From: Clostridiales bacterium
GTDB lineage: Bacteria > Bacillota > Clostridia > Oscillospirales > Acutalibacteraceae
Direction: 5' to 3'
NCBI GenBank assembly: GCA_012523185.1
Contig: JAAYIY010000053.1
Coordinates: 1 to 57,114, forward strand
DNA length: 57,114 nt
Positions 15,769-24,693 of the stretch are shown here, piece by piece. The notes beneath the pieces were generated by a model, which saw only the letters and a list, made by a program, of their open reading frames with translations, was not told the DNA's origin and searched no databases. Position numbers and translations under genes: made by a program. The number at the start of each line of letters is the position of its first letter. Within the stretch, counting starts at the first letter, position 1.

Positions 15769-17599
15769 GCGAAAAAGCAGCGAAAGGGCGGGCACTCCGA
15801 AAGCCGAGGCAATGAGCCGTGAAAAGCGGCGCAAGACAATCTCAAGGCTTGCCGCTTACATGATAAGATACAAAGGCCTTGTGATTGTCTCGACGCTGTT
15901 TGTTCTCTCCTCAAACATAATCGCGCTTTTGGGTCCGTCTGTTTCCGGCGACGTCATAGACATCATATGCCGCTACACCGGAAATGAAATGATAGCGCGG
16001 GTTATGCCGCTGTGCATTACGCTTGCCGTCATATATATAGCGTCGGGCGCGCTGTCATATATACAGTCGTTTTTGCTGATAACTCTTTCACAGAAGATTA
16101 CATATTCGATGCGAAAAGAAATTTTTCGGCGTCTCACAGAGCTGGGCGCGGGATATTTTGACACACATCAGACAGGCGACATAATAAGCCGCATTTCCTA
16201 TGACGTCGACACTGTCAACTCCTCAATCTCAAGCGACTTGATACAGGTTTTGGGAAGTGCCGTCACCGTATTCGGCTCGCTCTTTATGATGGCAAGGATT
16301 CAGCCTGTGCTGCTTGCGGTGTTTTTGATTACGATACCTTTTTCCATACTTTTCGCAAGGCACAGGAGCATACGCATACGCCCGCTTTTTCGCAAACGCG
16401 CGGCAAAGCTCGGACAGCTCAACGGTTACGCTGAGGAGATGCTGTCGGGTCAAAAAACAATACGCGCCTACCGCAGGGAAAAAGTAATAACAAGCCGGTT
16501 TGACGAGCGAAACAGCGACGCGGTCGAATCATATTATAACGCGGACTATCACGGCGCCGTCATGGGTCCCGCCGTAAACTTTATAAACAACATATCAATG
16601 GCGCTGATTACAATGCTCGGCGGTATCTTTTATATGTTTTGGGTGGGAAACGAGCAGGGCGTTACAAGTGTTTTGCCGCTTTTTGTGATTTCGCTCGGCG
16701 GAGTATCAAAGTTTGTTCAATACTCAAGAAAATTCGCCGGCCCGATAAATGAATTCGCGAACATAACAAACGAGATTCAGTCCACGCTTTCGGCGGCAGA
16801 GCGCATTTTTCGCATACTTGACGAGGAGCCGGAGCAGAAGGGAGACGTCGTCAGCACCGAGCTTAAAAACATTAAGGGGGATGTCAGCTTTGACGGCGTC
16901 AGCTTCGGATATGTTCCGGACAGGACAATAATAAAGGATGTCAGCATACACGCCAAACCGGGAAGCACCATAGCCATTGTCGGCCCGACGGGAGCAGGAA
17001 AGACGACAATAATAAATCTTCTTATGCGGTTTTATGATGTCGACAGCGGCAGTATAGCGGTTGATAATGTGGACATAAGGAGCGTTCCGAGGGGCGGTCT
17101 GCGCCGCTGTTTTACAATGATTCTCCAAGACACATGGCTGTTTCACGGTTCAATACGCGACAACATCGCCTACGGCAGGGACGGCGCCGGTTATGATGAG
17201 ATTGTCGAGGCGGCGAAGTCGGCGCGGATAGACGAATATATAGAGTCGCTCCCCGACGGCTATGACACAATCTTGTCCGACGACGGCGTAAACCTTTCAA
17301 AGGGTCAGAAACAGCTCATTTCGATAGCGCGGGCAATGCTTGCCGACTCGCCTATGCTTATAATGGACGAAGCGACATCAAACGTCGATTCACGGACAGA
17401 GGCAAACATTCAAAAGGCAATGCGGACGCTGATGAGCGGGCGCACAGGATTTGTGATTGCCCATCGGCTTTCGACAGTGCAAAACGCGGACATGATTCTT
17501 GTGCTTCGCGACGGCAGAGTTGCGGAGCGTGGCAGTCACGATGAGCTGATGCAAATGGACGGCTTTTACAGCAACTTATACAACTCCCAATTTGAATGA
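15761..17599 (+). CDS. Heterodimeric ABC exporter subunit B (consensus catalytic residues)
   Basis: 612 residues from TTG at 15761, which overlaps subunit A and follows GGGGGGAG; an internal ATG at 15812 has a weaker site. Six transmembrane helices are followed by a nucleotide-binding domain with Walker A GPTGAGKT (~408), Walker B LIMDEATSNVD with the catalytic Glu (~532) and the switch AHRLST (~566). Its signature motif is LSKGQ, not LSGGQ, the change expected where this subunit completes the degenerate site of its partner. The two halves should form one exporter in the cytoplasmic membrane. Confidence 0.92.
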   Translation: MIRRKSSERAGTPKAEAMSREKRRKTISRLAAYMIRYKGLVIVSTLFVLSSNIIALLGPSVSGDVIDIICRYTGNEMIARVMPLCITLAVIYIASGALSYIQSFLLITLSQKITYSMRKEIFRRLTELGAGYFDTHQTGDIISRISYDVDTVNSSISSDLIQVLGSAVTVFGSLFMMARIQPVLLAVFLITIPFSILFARHRSIRIRPLFRKRAAKLGQLNGYAEEMLSGQKTIRAYRREKVITSRFDERNSDAVESYYNADYHGAVMGPAVNFINNISMALITMLGGIFYMFWVGNEQGVTSVLPLFVISLGGVSKFVQYSRKFAGPINEFANITNEIQSTLSAAERIFRILDEEPEQKGDVVSTELKNIKGDVSFDGVSFGYVPDRTIIKDVSIHAKPGSTIAIVGPTGAGKTTIINLLMRFYDVDSGSIAVDNVDIRSVPRGGLRRCFTMILQDTWLFHGSIRDNIAYGRDGAGYDEIVEAAKSARIDEYIESLPDGYDTILSDDGVNLSKGQKQLISIARAMLADSPMLIMDEATSNVDSRTEANIQKAMRTLMSGRTGFVIAHRLSTVQNADMILVLRDGRVAERGSHDELMQMDGFYSNLYNSQFE

Positions 17600-17653
17600 C
17601 AAGAACGGCAAGACCGCGAAACCGCCGCAAAGCCGCCGATATATAAAAAACGA

Positions 17654-17690
17654 CGCTCGCCGCGCTTCTCAAATTAAAGCGCGGCGGGCG
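17654..17690. other. GC-rich hairpin after the ABC operon
   Basis: A 14-bp stem (17654-17667 with 17677-17690, one wobble) lies 55 bp after the exporter stop. It lacks a clear T-run, so it may be a weak terminator or an RNA stabilising hairpin. The surrounding 17600-18106 shows no convincing gene, only this hairpin and a repeat element at 17896. Confidence 0.5.
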
Positions 17691-17895
17691 ATAAAATTTA
17701 TTCGCAAGCAAGCAAGGGGGCGACTGCTTGCCCAAAAGACAAGCTTGCCCGCACCAAAGGCGAATTTACCGCAATAAAGAATCGCGCGGCAAGGCGTGTG
17801 AGCCGAATTGCCGCCGTGTGAGCGATTTGATAAAAAGACAACCTGACGAGCGTTTTAAAAAATATAAAACAGGCGGCGCGCGCATAAGATGTATT

Positions 17896-17940
17896 AGGGC
17901 AACACCGCGCAATGAGCGGCTGAAGCCTTTGTTGCCTTAG
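17896..17940. repeat. Short interspersed palindromic repeat, copy 1
   Basis: AGGGCAACACCGCGCAATG ... TTTGTTGCCT, with terminal GGCAACA/TGTTGCC inverted ends. A 39-bp core is identical to the copy at 24811, and the left part recurs at 19428 and 42004. Confidence 0.7.
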
Positions 17941-18106
17941 GATCTGACGATAAAAAAAGCGGTTTGCCGAAAGCTTCTAAATTGCCGTTCCCGGCTCTTT
18001 TGAACGCATAAAAACGTCACGGCTGTCGGGCGGCATAACAGTTAAACAGCGGCAGACCGTTATTTTAATTCGTCGGTTCTTTACATGAAAAGTGTGGGGT
18101 GCTGTT

Positions 18107-18856
18107 ATGGTGTCAGAGCTTTTAAAAGTCATAGCTGAAAATTTTCTTTACATCGCGCTTCATCTGAGCAGTTCGGGCTCTTTTCCTCCGCCTCTTTCGC
18201 CCGCCGAGGAGGCGCGCTGTCTCCGTGAGGTGGCAAACGGCAACGCCGAAGAAAAATGCCGCCTTATCGAGCACAACCTTCGGCTTGTCGCGCACATTAT
18301 AAAAAAATACTATTCCACATATTCCGAGCAGGAGGACTTGATTTCAGTCGGGACAATCGGACTTATAAAGGCCGTCAACACATTTGATATGGATAAGGGC
18401 ACGCGCCTTGCCACATATGCCGCGCGCTGTATCGAGAATGAAATCCTGATGTATTTCCGCAGTCAAAAGAAAAGCTCGCAGGACATGTCCACGAGCGACC
18501 CGATTGATATTGACAGCGAGGGGAACCCGCTGACGCTTATGGATATCATTTGCGAAGACGACACAATAGCCGACGACATAGACACAAAAATAAAAACCGA
18601 GCAGCTTTATGAATATGTCGAGGAGTTCACAGACCCGCGCGAAAGGCAGATTCTGATTGCCCGTTACGGTCTTTTCGGCTCTGATACATACACACAGCGC
18701 GAGGTCGCGAAAACTTTGAACATATCGCGCTCGTATGTATCGCGGTTAGAAAAAAAGGCGATTGACCGACTTAGGAAAAAGTTTTGCAAAGATATTTCAT
18801 CCGTCAAACGGCAGGGCGGGATGTCGGGGAAAAACCATCCAAAAGAAAAAGAATGA
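18107..18856 (+). CDS. sigK: RNA polymerase sigma factor SigK (late mother cell)
   Basis: 249 residues. The N-terminus has the hydrophobic pro-sequence-like stretch (LYIALHLSSSGSFPPPLSPAEE) typical of pro-sigma-K. It continues with region 2 (IEHNLRLVAHIIKKYY, DLISVGTIGLIKAVNTFD, LATYAARCIENEILM) and region 4 (YTQREVAKTLNISRSYVSRLEKKA). Sigma-K drives late mother-cell genes after pro-peptide cleavage, which needs the SpoIVB signal also encoded here. The ATG at 18107 follows GGGGTG. The frame is continuous, so no skin-type prophage interrupts it. Very confident. Confidence 0.95.
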   Translation: MVSELLKVIAENFLYIALHLSSSGSFPPPLSPAEEARCLREVANGNAEEKCRLIEHNLRLVAHIIKKYYSTYSEQEDLISVGTIGLIKAVNTFDMDKGTRLATYAARCIENEILMYFRSQKKSSQDMSTSDPIDIDSEGNPLTLMDIICEDDTIADDIDTKIKTEQLYEYVEEFTDPRERQILIARYGLFGSDTYTQREVAKTLNISRSYVSRLEKKAIDRLRKKFCKDISSVKRQGGMSGKNHPKEKE

Positions 18857-18870
18857 CACGGCGCTCAGGC

Positions 18871-19131
18871 GCGCGGGCAAATCAAAAGTGCCCCAACCCT
18901 CAAGGGTAAGAGCGCGAATTGCACGCCGCCGGGCGCGTGGTTTTTACAGGGAAAAAAGATGCCGTATAAGCGCGGGCAAATCAAAAGCGCCCCAACCCTC
19001 AAGGGTAAGAGTGCGAATTGCCCGCCGCCGAGCGTGGTTTTTACAGGGGAAAAAGATGCCGTATAAGCGCGGGCAAATCAAAAGCGCCCCAACCCTCAGG
19101 GATAAGAGCGCGAATTGCCCGCCGCCAGGCG
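18871..19131. repeat. ~98-bp tandem repeat, 2.7 copies
   Basis: Copies begin at 18871, 18970 and 19067 (steps of 99 and 97 bp) with GCGCGGGCAAATCAAAAG. Each carries a CCCTCAAGGG mini-hairpin and an AGAGCGCGAATTGC block. The array fills the gap between sigK and the 3' end of tRNA-Tyr. No frame through it looks like a protein. Confidence 0.85.
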
Positions 19132-19216
<85 letters not shown>

Positions 19217-19230
19217 ATATTAAGTTTGAG

Positions 19231-19306
19231 TGGAGCTGGTGGACGGACTCGAACCCCCGACCTGCTGATTACAAATCAGCTGCTCTACCAACTGAGCTAC
19301 ACCAGC
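19231..19306 (-). tRNA. tRNA-Thr (anticodon TGT)
   Basis: The GCTGGTG/CACCAGC acceptor stem, anticodon stem CTGAT/ATCAG with loop TTGTA(A), discriminator T and encoded CCA give tRNA-Thr(UGU). It is first in the tRNA pair. Confidence 0.95.
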
Positions 19307-19331
19307 ACACATTGTCCTCAAACGCTTGAAT

Positions 19332-19360
19332 ACTATATCACAAAAAAAATTAAACGTCAA
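19332..19360 (-). promoter_or_regulatory. Promoter of tRNA-Thr/tRNA-Tyr
   Basis: On the minus strand TTGACG (19360-19355) and TATAGT (19337-19332), 17-bp spacer, 25 bp before tRNA-Thr. Confidence 0.75.
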
Positions 19361-19427
19361 TACCAAATATGAAAAATGTTGACGTAATGCGAATTGCCCG
19401 GAAATTTCAGAAACTCGGACTGCAATA

Positions 19428-19448
19428 TTAAGGCAACACCGCGCAATG
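19428..19448. repeat. Short interspersed repeat, partial copy 2
   Basis: TTAAGGCAACACCGCGCAATG matches the left end of the family at 17896, 24811 and 42004; the right half is missing. Otherwise 19361-19576 shows nothing I can assign. Confidence 0.6.
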
Positions 19449-19576
19449 TTACGCCGCAAAGTGTTTTTCAGCCGCCATATCGGCAAGCAGGACATCCAAA
19501 ATCCGGAATCCGACAGGCATATCCGGCGCCGGACATGCCCGCCTTTTTCGCGCCTTGATTTTTGTGTCGGTCCTTT

Positions 19577-20533
19577 TCAGTTGACAAGGTTTATAGGATT
19601 GCCTTTTAAAAAGGCGTTTATGTTTTCTTCGCATATCTTGATAAGCCTTTTGCGCGTCTCGAACGCCGCCCACGAAATGTGGGGCGTCACAATGCATTTG
19701 TCGCAAAACGCAATCGGGTTATCGTCCGCCGGAGGCTCTGACGAAAGCACATCCACACCGGCACCCGCAATGATTCCGCTGTCAAGCGCCGCCCGCAACG
19801 CTTTTTCGTCAACAACGGCGCCTCTTGAAGTGTTGATTAAAAATGCCGACGGCTTCATTTTTGACAAAAAGCTTGAATCCACCATCTTGTCTGTCGTGTC
19901 GCTGTGCGGAACGTGCAAGCTTACATAGTCGCAGCGCGGAAGCATGTCGTCAATCGTCAGAAACTCGACGCCGGAATTCAAATATCTGTCGGGGTTGGCG
20001 GTGTTTGCAATCACCTTCATCCCGAAAGCCTCGGCGATTTTAGCGACGGCGGCGCCTATTTTGCCGAAGCCGATTATGCCGAATGTTTTGCCCGAAAGCT
20101 CCGTAAGGCTTGTTTTCCAAAAACAGAAGTTGCCGTTTCTGCCCCATTCACCGCTTTTTACGGCGGCGTCGTGCAGCGCCACACGGTTTGTATGCTCAAG
20201 CAGCAAAGCAAATGTCATCTGCGCAACACCGTCTGTAGAATAGGACGGAATGTTGGCGACCGAGATGTCGAGCGAGCGGGCGTAAACCGCGTCCACAGCA
20301 TCATAGCCTGTGCTGAGCAGCCCGATATAAACTGTGCTTGTCAATCTGTCCAGCTCTTTTTTGTGGAGCCTTGTCTTGTTGGTGATTACTATCTCACAGT
20401 CCCCGGCGCGCGCCTCGATCTCGTCGGGCTTTGTAAAGTCATAGACTTTGTAGCTCGACACATATTTTTTAAGCCAATCCCACGACAAGTCGCCGGGATT
20501 CGTCGTGCAGGCGTCAAGTATCACTGCTTTCAT
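19577..20533 (-). CDS. D-isomer-specific 2-hydroxyacid dehydrogenase
   Basis: 318 residues from the ATG at 20533 (GGGAGGGAT upstream). The NAD-binding Rossmann motif GFGKIGAAVAKIAEAFG is central. Catalytic-type residues are in NTSRGAVVDEKAL (Arg), the downstream GAGVDVLSSEPP (Glu) and TPHISWA (His). The closest family by feel is glycerate/hydroxypyruvate reductase (HprA-like), but D-lactate-type or 3-phosphoglycerate dehydrogenase relatives share these motifs. It is cytoplasmic, NAD(P)H-dependent, and stands alone, divergent from the TVP38 gene. Confidence 0.9.
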   Translation of the reverse strand: MKAVILDACTTNPGDLSWDWLKKYVSSYKVYDFTKPDEIEARAGDCEIVITNKTRLHKKELDRLTSTVYIGLLSTGYDAVDAVYARSLDISVANIPSYSTDGVAQMTFALLLEHTNRVALHDAAVKSGEWGRNGNFCFWKTSLTELSGKTFGIIGFGKIGAAVAKIAEAFGMKVIANTANPDRYLNSGVEFLTIDDMLPRCDYVSLHVPHSDTTDKMVDSSFLSKMKPSAFLINTSRGAVVDEKALRAALDSGIIAGAGVDVLSSEPPADDNPIAFCDKCIVTPHISWAAFETRKRLIKICEENINAFLKGNPINLVN

Positions 20534-20630
20534 AAAGAAATCCCTCCCGTCTTTTCTCATGAAAATTGTACCATATTTTCAGCGCAGTGTACAGAAAAAA
20601 ACTTTTTTTGTTTGATTTACAAAATTCTCG

Positions 20631-20659
20631 TTGACCCGACAGCGTAAATAGGTTAAAAT
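20631..20659 (+). promoter_or_regulatory. Promoter of TVP38-kinase operon
   Basis: TTGACC (20631-20636) and TAAAAT (20654-20659), 17-bp spacer, ahead of the GGAGGA site at 20694. Confidence 0.6.
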
Positions 20660-20707
20660 ATACAATACGTGTTCATGATTAATATTTCATTGCGGAGGAC
20701 ACTGTCT

Positions 20708-21508
20708 TTGTATAAAAAAAGAAACAGGCGCACATTTGTTAAGCGGCTCGGCATCGCGCTCATATTTTTCGCCGTTGTTTTTACCTGCCTGCTTGTTTTT
20801 GCGCAGATTGAAGAAGTTGAGCTTTGGTACAACACTTGGCAGACAAAGCTGGCGGAGCTTGAGGCGCGTGTCGCCATGATACAGGAGTGGTGGCTTTTAA
20901 TTATTGTTATCTTTCTCCTGTTCACTCTAAAAAGCATATTTCCGCTTATAACAATCCCGGCAATCTGCCTTACGACAGGCATTGTTTTGCCGGGCTATGT
21001 CGCTGTCGGCGTAAATCTTGCCGGTGTCGCCTGGCTGATGACAATACGCTTCTTTTGGGGAAAGCGCCTTGGCGGAGGCAGCGCCCGAAGGATAATTAAG
21101 AAAAACATCGAAATAAGGGAGTTTCTTGAGCGCGACGGCTCGGGAAATCCATATATGCTGTTCCTTTTCAGGCTGATACCAAGCTTTCCCGTAAACAGCG
21201 TCAGTCAGCTTTACGGCGCGATGGATATAGGCTATGTCGAATATCTGCTCATATCCCTCGGCGGCTTTTCTTATAAGCTTGTGTTATACACCATCATCGG
21301 CAGCAATGTTTACAATCCGCTTTCCGCCTCTTTTTTGGTGCCCATTATCATATTCTTCCTTGTATCCGGCTTAATGCTTGTCGGATTGAACTATATTGTG
21401 GATTTGATTATAAGGTTCAAGGAAAAAAGAAACACGTCTTCAAAACCAGGCTCAAAAAAATCAAAAATCAGCAAAGAAAAAGGGAGAAAAATGCATGGTC
21501 AATTTTAA
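20708..21508 (+). CDS. TVP38/TMEM64 (VTT-domain) membrane protein
   Basis: 266 residues from TTG at 20708, 8 nt after GGAGGA. An N-terminal membrane helix is followed by a VTT/SNARE-associated core (VLPGYVAVGVNLAG, the FRLIPSFPVNSVSQLYG motif, ISLGGFSYKL) and a basic Lys/Ser-rich tail. DedA/VTT proteins are polytopic and are linked to lipid scrambling or membrane homeostasis, mostly without a defined substrate. The last 14 bp overlap the kinase gene, so the two are translationally coupled. Confidence 0.88.
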   Translation: MYKKRNRRTFVKRLGIALIFFAVVFTCLLVFAQIEEVELWYNTWQTKLAELEARVAMIQEWWLLIIVIFLLFTLKSIFPLITIPAICLTTGIVLPGYVAVGVNLAGVAWLMTIRFFWGKRLGGGSARRIIKKNIEIREFLERDGSGNPYMLFLFRLIPSFPVNSVSQLYGAMDIGYVEYLLISLGGFSYKLVLYTIIGSNVYNPLSASFLVPIIIFFLVSGLMLVGLNYIVDLIIRFKEKRNTSSKPGSKKSKISKEKGRKMHGQF

Positions 21509-22778
21509 AGAGCTTTACGGCGGAGTCCGAGGCGGTTCTTTTGACGGGCGGCTTTCCGCCGTATATGACGATCCCGAAGAGCTGCCGCTGAAAAAGTCGC
21601 GCATCGTTCGTGTGCTTGACAGCTTTGCGGAGCTTTACTCAACCGACTGTGAAGTCGGATTGTTCAGCGCACCGGGACGGACAGAAATCTGCGGAAACCA
21701 CACAGACCACAACAACGGCAAGGTTCTTGCCGCCGGAGTTAATCTTGACGCCATAGCCGCCGCCGCGCCAAACGGCGAAAAGACAATCAGGGTAAAGTCC
21801 GAGGGACACGCAATGAATGTCGTCGACCTTTCAAATATGCTGCCCGCGTCAGACGAGGAGGGGCGCTCCACAGCACTCGTCCGCGGAGTTTGCGCCGGTT
21901 TTCTTAAAAGAGGCTTTAAAATCGGCGGATTTAACGCTGCCACCTCGTCCGAGGTGCTGTCCGGCTCCGGACTTTCAAGCTCCGCCGCGTTCGAGGTTTT
22001 AATATGCACTGTTCTCAACTTCCTTTTCAATGACGGCGCCGTTTCGCCTGTCGAGACAGCACAGATATCTCAATATGCCGAAAATGTTTTTTTCGGCAAG
22101 CCTTGCGGACTAATGGATCAAACCGCTTCTGCCGTCGGTGGGTTTGTCTCAATCGATTTTGAGGACCCTTCAAGCCCGTCCATCGAAAAGCTGCCGTTTG
22201 AATTCGCGTCGTGCGGACATTCTCTTTGCATAACGGACACAGGCGGCAGTCACGCCGATTTGACCGACGAATATGCCGCGGTCAGGAGGGAGATGGAGTC
22301 TGTCGCCGAGTTTTTCGGCGGCAAGTCGCTCCGCGAGATTCCTTTCGGCAAGCTTATGTCAAATATAAATGCCGTCCGAGAAAAGACAGGCGACAGGGCG
22401 GTTTTGCGCGCCATGCACTTTTACAATGAAAACGAGCGCGTCTCAAGCGAAGTAAACGCGCTTAACAGCGGCGATTTTGAAGCCTTTAAAAAGCTTGTTG
22501 TCGAAAGCGGAGAATCATCATATATGCTGAACCAAAATGTTTTTTCCTGCAAGCAGGCCGACAGTCAGCCGATATCCTTGGCGCTTGCATTAAGCGGCGA
22601 GCTGCTTCAAGGCCGCGGCGCTTGGAGAGTCCACGGCGGCGGCTTTGCAGGCACTGTCCAGGCGTTTGTCCCGGACGATATGCTCGATTTATATACGTTT
22701 GAAATGCAAAAGGTTTTCGGCGAGGGGAACTGCAAGGCGCTGAAAATCCGCTCATCAGGAGGGGTAAAGCTCATATAA
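21495..22778 (+). CDS. Galactokinase-family GHMP kinase
   Basis: 427 residues, normal galactokinase length. Motif 1 reads APGRTEICGNHTDHNNGKVL, motif 2 is GSGLSSSAAFE (phosphate loop), and motif 3 is GRGAWRVHGGGFAGTVQAFV. Motif 1 has Asn where classical galactokinases have the galactose-contacting Glu (GEHTDY), and His for Tyr. The protein may therefore phosphorylate a different sugar; I withhold the galK symbol. The ATG follows AGGGAG and overlaps the TVP38 gene. A Leloir pathway (galT, galE) is not seen in the window. Confidence 0.85.
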   Translation: MVNFKELYGGVRGGSFDGRLSAVYDDPEELPLKKSRIVRVLDSFAELYSTDCEVGLFSAPGRTEICGNHTDHNNGKVLAAGVNLDAIAAAAPNGEKTIRVKSEGHAMNVVDLSNMLPASDEEGRSTALVRGVCAGFLKRGFKIGGFNAATSSEVLSGSGLSSSAAFEVLICTVLNFLFNDGAVSPVETAQISQYAENVFFGKPCGLMDQTASAVGGFVSIDFEDPSSPSIEKLPFEFASCGHSLCITDTGGSHADLTDEYAAVRREMESVAEFFGGKSLREIPFGKLMSNINAVREKTGDRAVLRAMHFYNENERVSSEVNALNSGDFEAFKKLVVESGESSYMLNQNVFSCKQADSQPISLALALSGELLQGRGAWRVHGGGFAGTVQAFVPDDMLDLYTFEMQKVFGEGNCKALKIRSSGGVKLI

Positions 22779-22873
22779 CTTGCCGCAACCTTTGGACGGA
22801 CAAGCCCTGATTTTGCGGAGCGCCGCACATAAAATGCATTCCGTGATTCAAGGTTTTTAAAAACACATCAAAG

Positions 22874-22914
22874 AAAAGGGGGCTGCGGCGCAGTCCCCCT
22901 TTTTGATTTTTACG
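22874..22914. terminator. Bidirectional terminator between the kinase and spoIVB
   Basis: AAAAGGGGG-CTGC-GGC-GCAG-(T)-CCCCCTTTTT forms a long stem with A/T runs on both sides, between convergent genes. Confidence 0.85.
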
Positions 22915-24151
22915 ACGCTTTTTTCATCCCGATGTCTGACAGCTCGTTTGCTGTGTCTATCATTGTTTTCGCGAACACGGCATATCCCTGCTCGGGATTG
23001 TTTACAAAAACGTGCGTCACCGCCCCGACAAGCATACCGCTTTGGATGATGGGACTTCCGCTCATCCCCTGAACAATGCCGCCCGTTTCCTTTTTCAGCT
23101 CCTCGTCCGTGACCCTTACCACCATGTTCTTCTGATGCGAATCTGAGTTGGGATAAATTTTGGTGATTTCTACATCGTAATACCTTTCACCGTCCTCGTT
23201 GACCTCCGCTATTATCTGTGCGGGACCGATATTGATTTCATAACTCATCGCTACCGGCAGCGTTTTGTTTTCGTGCCTGAGAGCCGATACAAGCCCGTAT
23301 ACGCCTGTGTCGCTGTTCAGCATCAATTTGCCTATCACGGCGTTTTTAAAAACACCGCACAGCTCTCCGGGCGCTCCGCTTTCTCCGCGGTAGCTCCCTT
23401 TAATTTCAGCCTCCACCGCCTCGCCGCCCGCAAGCGGCATTATTTCTCCAGTGTCCACGTCACAGACCGCGTGCCCAAGCCCGGCAAAAACTCCTGTCTT
23501 TTTGTCAAAGAACGTCAATGTCCCTATTCCCGCCGAGCTGTCGCGAACCCAAATGCCAACCTTGAACTTGCCGTCAACAGCAGATTGGACAGGTCTAACC
23601 TTGATAAACAGGTTTTCCTCCCCTCTTAAGATGTTGAGCACAAGCTCTTTACCGCCACTTTCGGAAAAGGCCCTTGAAACGTCCTCGTTGCGCTCGACCG
23701 CTGTGCCGCTGATTGCCATTATGACGTCGCCCGTCCTTATTCCGGCGCTGCTCGCCGGGTTGATGCTGCCCTGCCTTGTTGTGACTTCGTCTGTTTTGAC
23801 TACTACAACGCCCCTTGTATAAAGCTTTATGCCAAACGCGCTGCCTAACGGCACAACATAGTTCCTTTGTGTTGTCCTGACCTTGGCGGCTTTTACGGGT
23901 ATAGCTTCAAAAAGCGATATTTTCGCGCCGCTCTCAAAGCCCTCCGCGCGTGTATCAAGCGAAACGCAGACCCTGTCGGCTGACGGATCGCCGTATGATA
24001 TCGAGTAAGGCATCGGAACAACAGGGGCGTCGCCCTCTAAGACAAGGTATTCGCCCGGAAGCACAAGTTCCGCATAGCCTATAAGCGCAAATAAAACAAA
24101 ACAGCAAAAAAAGGCACATAAACTCAAAAGCCTGATAAAACTCCGCATCAT
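22910..24151 (-). CDS. spoIVB: SpoIVB serine peptidase (sigma-K checkpoint)
   Basis: 413 residues with an N-terminal membrane anchor, a PDZ domain (NPASSAGIRTGDVIMAISG) and an S55 peptidase domain with GLGHAVCDVDTG (catalytic His) and VQGMSGSPI (catalytic Ser). SpoIVB is made in the forespore, is secreted to the intermembrane space and triggers SpoIVFB cleavage of pro-sigma-K, so it connects with sigK at 18107. GGAGGTGA lies close to the first of two adjacent ATGs, so the second (24148) may be the real start. spo0A, which often follows spoIVB, is not next to it here. Confidence 0.95.
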   Translation of the reverse strand: MMRSFIRLLSLCAFFCCFVLFALIGYAELVLPGEYLVLEGDAPVVPMPYSISYGDPSADRVCVSLDTRAEGFESGAKISLFEAIPVKAAKVRTTQRNYVVPLGSAFGIKLYTRGVVVVKTDEVTTRQGSINPASSAGIRTGDVIMAISGTAVERNEDVSRAFSESGGKELVLNILRGEENLFIKVRPVQSAVDGKFKVGIWVRDSSAGIGTLTFFDKKTGVFAGLGHAVCDVDTGEIMPLAGGEAVEAEIKGSYRGESGAPGELCGVFKNAVIGKLMLNSDTGVYGLVSALRHENKTLPVAMSYEINIGPAQIIAEVNEDGERYYDVEITKIYPNSDSHQKNMVVRVTDEELKKETGGIVQGMSGSPIIQSGMLVGAVTHVFVNNPEQGYAVFAKTMIDTANELSDIGMKKAS

Positions 24152-24298
24152 TCACCTCCGGCGGCAAATCTTTTGCGCCGCGTCAAAATCATATTTTAAT
24201 TATTGACGTTTTATCGGCGCTTTAATAATTTGACCTCTTTCAGTCATAATATTTGAGGTAATTTTAAAGTCGGAGCAAAACTTTTTAGAAGCTGTGCA

Positions 24299-24331
24299 AA
24301 AAAAAAGCAGGCGCAAATTTGCGCCTGCCGA
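24299..24331 (-). terminator. Terminator of small membrane-anchored gene
   Basis: A perfect GCAGGCGCAAA/TTTGCGCCTGC stem (24308-24329) is followed on the minus strand by eight T. Confidence 0.85.
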
Positions 24332-24339
24332 CAAAAAAC

Positions 24340-24693
24340 TTATTTTTCTTCTCTGCTGTAATATAGCTTTATGTTTGAAAAGGTGTGGTCTGTTAGAGTC
24401 AGTTTGTTTTTTTCCAAAACAAAATCATATTTTTTTGTGTAAGAAATCCCGAGAAGTGTGTACGTGATTGAAATCACCGAATTGTCGGAATCAATCTCAT
24501 ACTCTCCGTCCGCCGACAGTCCGACAAATCCCACTGTCACTGCCCCGTCTTTTTTGAAGTCAAAGCTGCCGATCTCATATGAACCTTTCCACTGACCTAC
24601 AATCTGGTTTTCAGGCTTTTGGCATTGCATATACCATATGATGCCCACTCCGCCGATTACAATTACAAGCGCCGCTATTAACAGCTTTTTCAT
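24340..24693 (-). CDS. Small exported or membrane-anchored protein, unknown function
   Basis: 117 residues from ATG at 24693, behind AAGGAAGGA. One N-terminal hydrophobic helix (LLIAALVIVIGGVGIIWYM) is followed by a beta-rich domain with repeated short strands (GQWKGSYEIGSFDFKKDG, GEYEIDSDNSVISITY, KLTLTDHTF). This pattern resembles the small 'W-G-Y ... lipocalin-like' extracytoplasmic domains of Firmicutes. A Cys follows the helix, but it is not a clear lipobox. It has its own terminator. Function is not recognised. Confidence 0.65.
   Translation of the reverse strand: MKKLLIAALVIVIGGVGIIWYMQCQKPENQIVGQWKGSYEIGSFDFKKDGAVTVGFVGLSADGEYEIDSDNSVISITYTLLGISYTKKYDFVLEKNKLTLTDHTFSNIKLYYSREEK

Noticed and set aside
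19904..20647. Plus-strand frame opposite the 2-hydroxyacid dehydrogenase
   Set aside because: Shadow of the dehydrogenase; no site and no recognisable motif.
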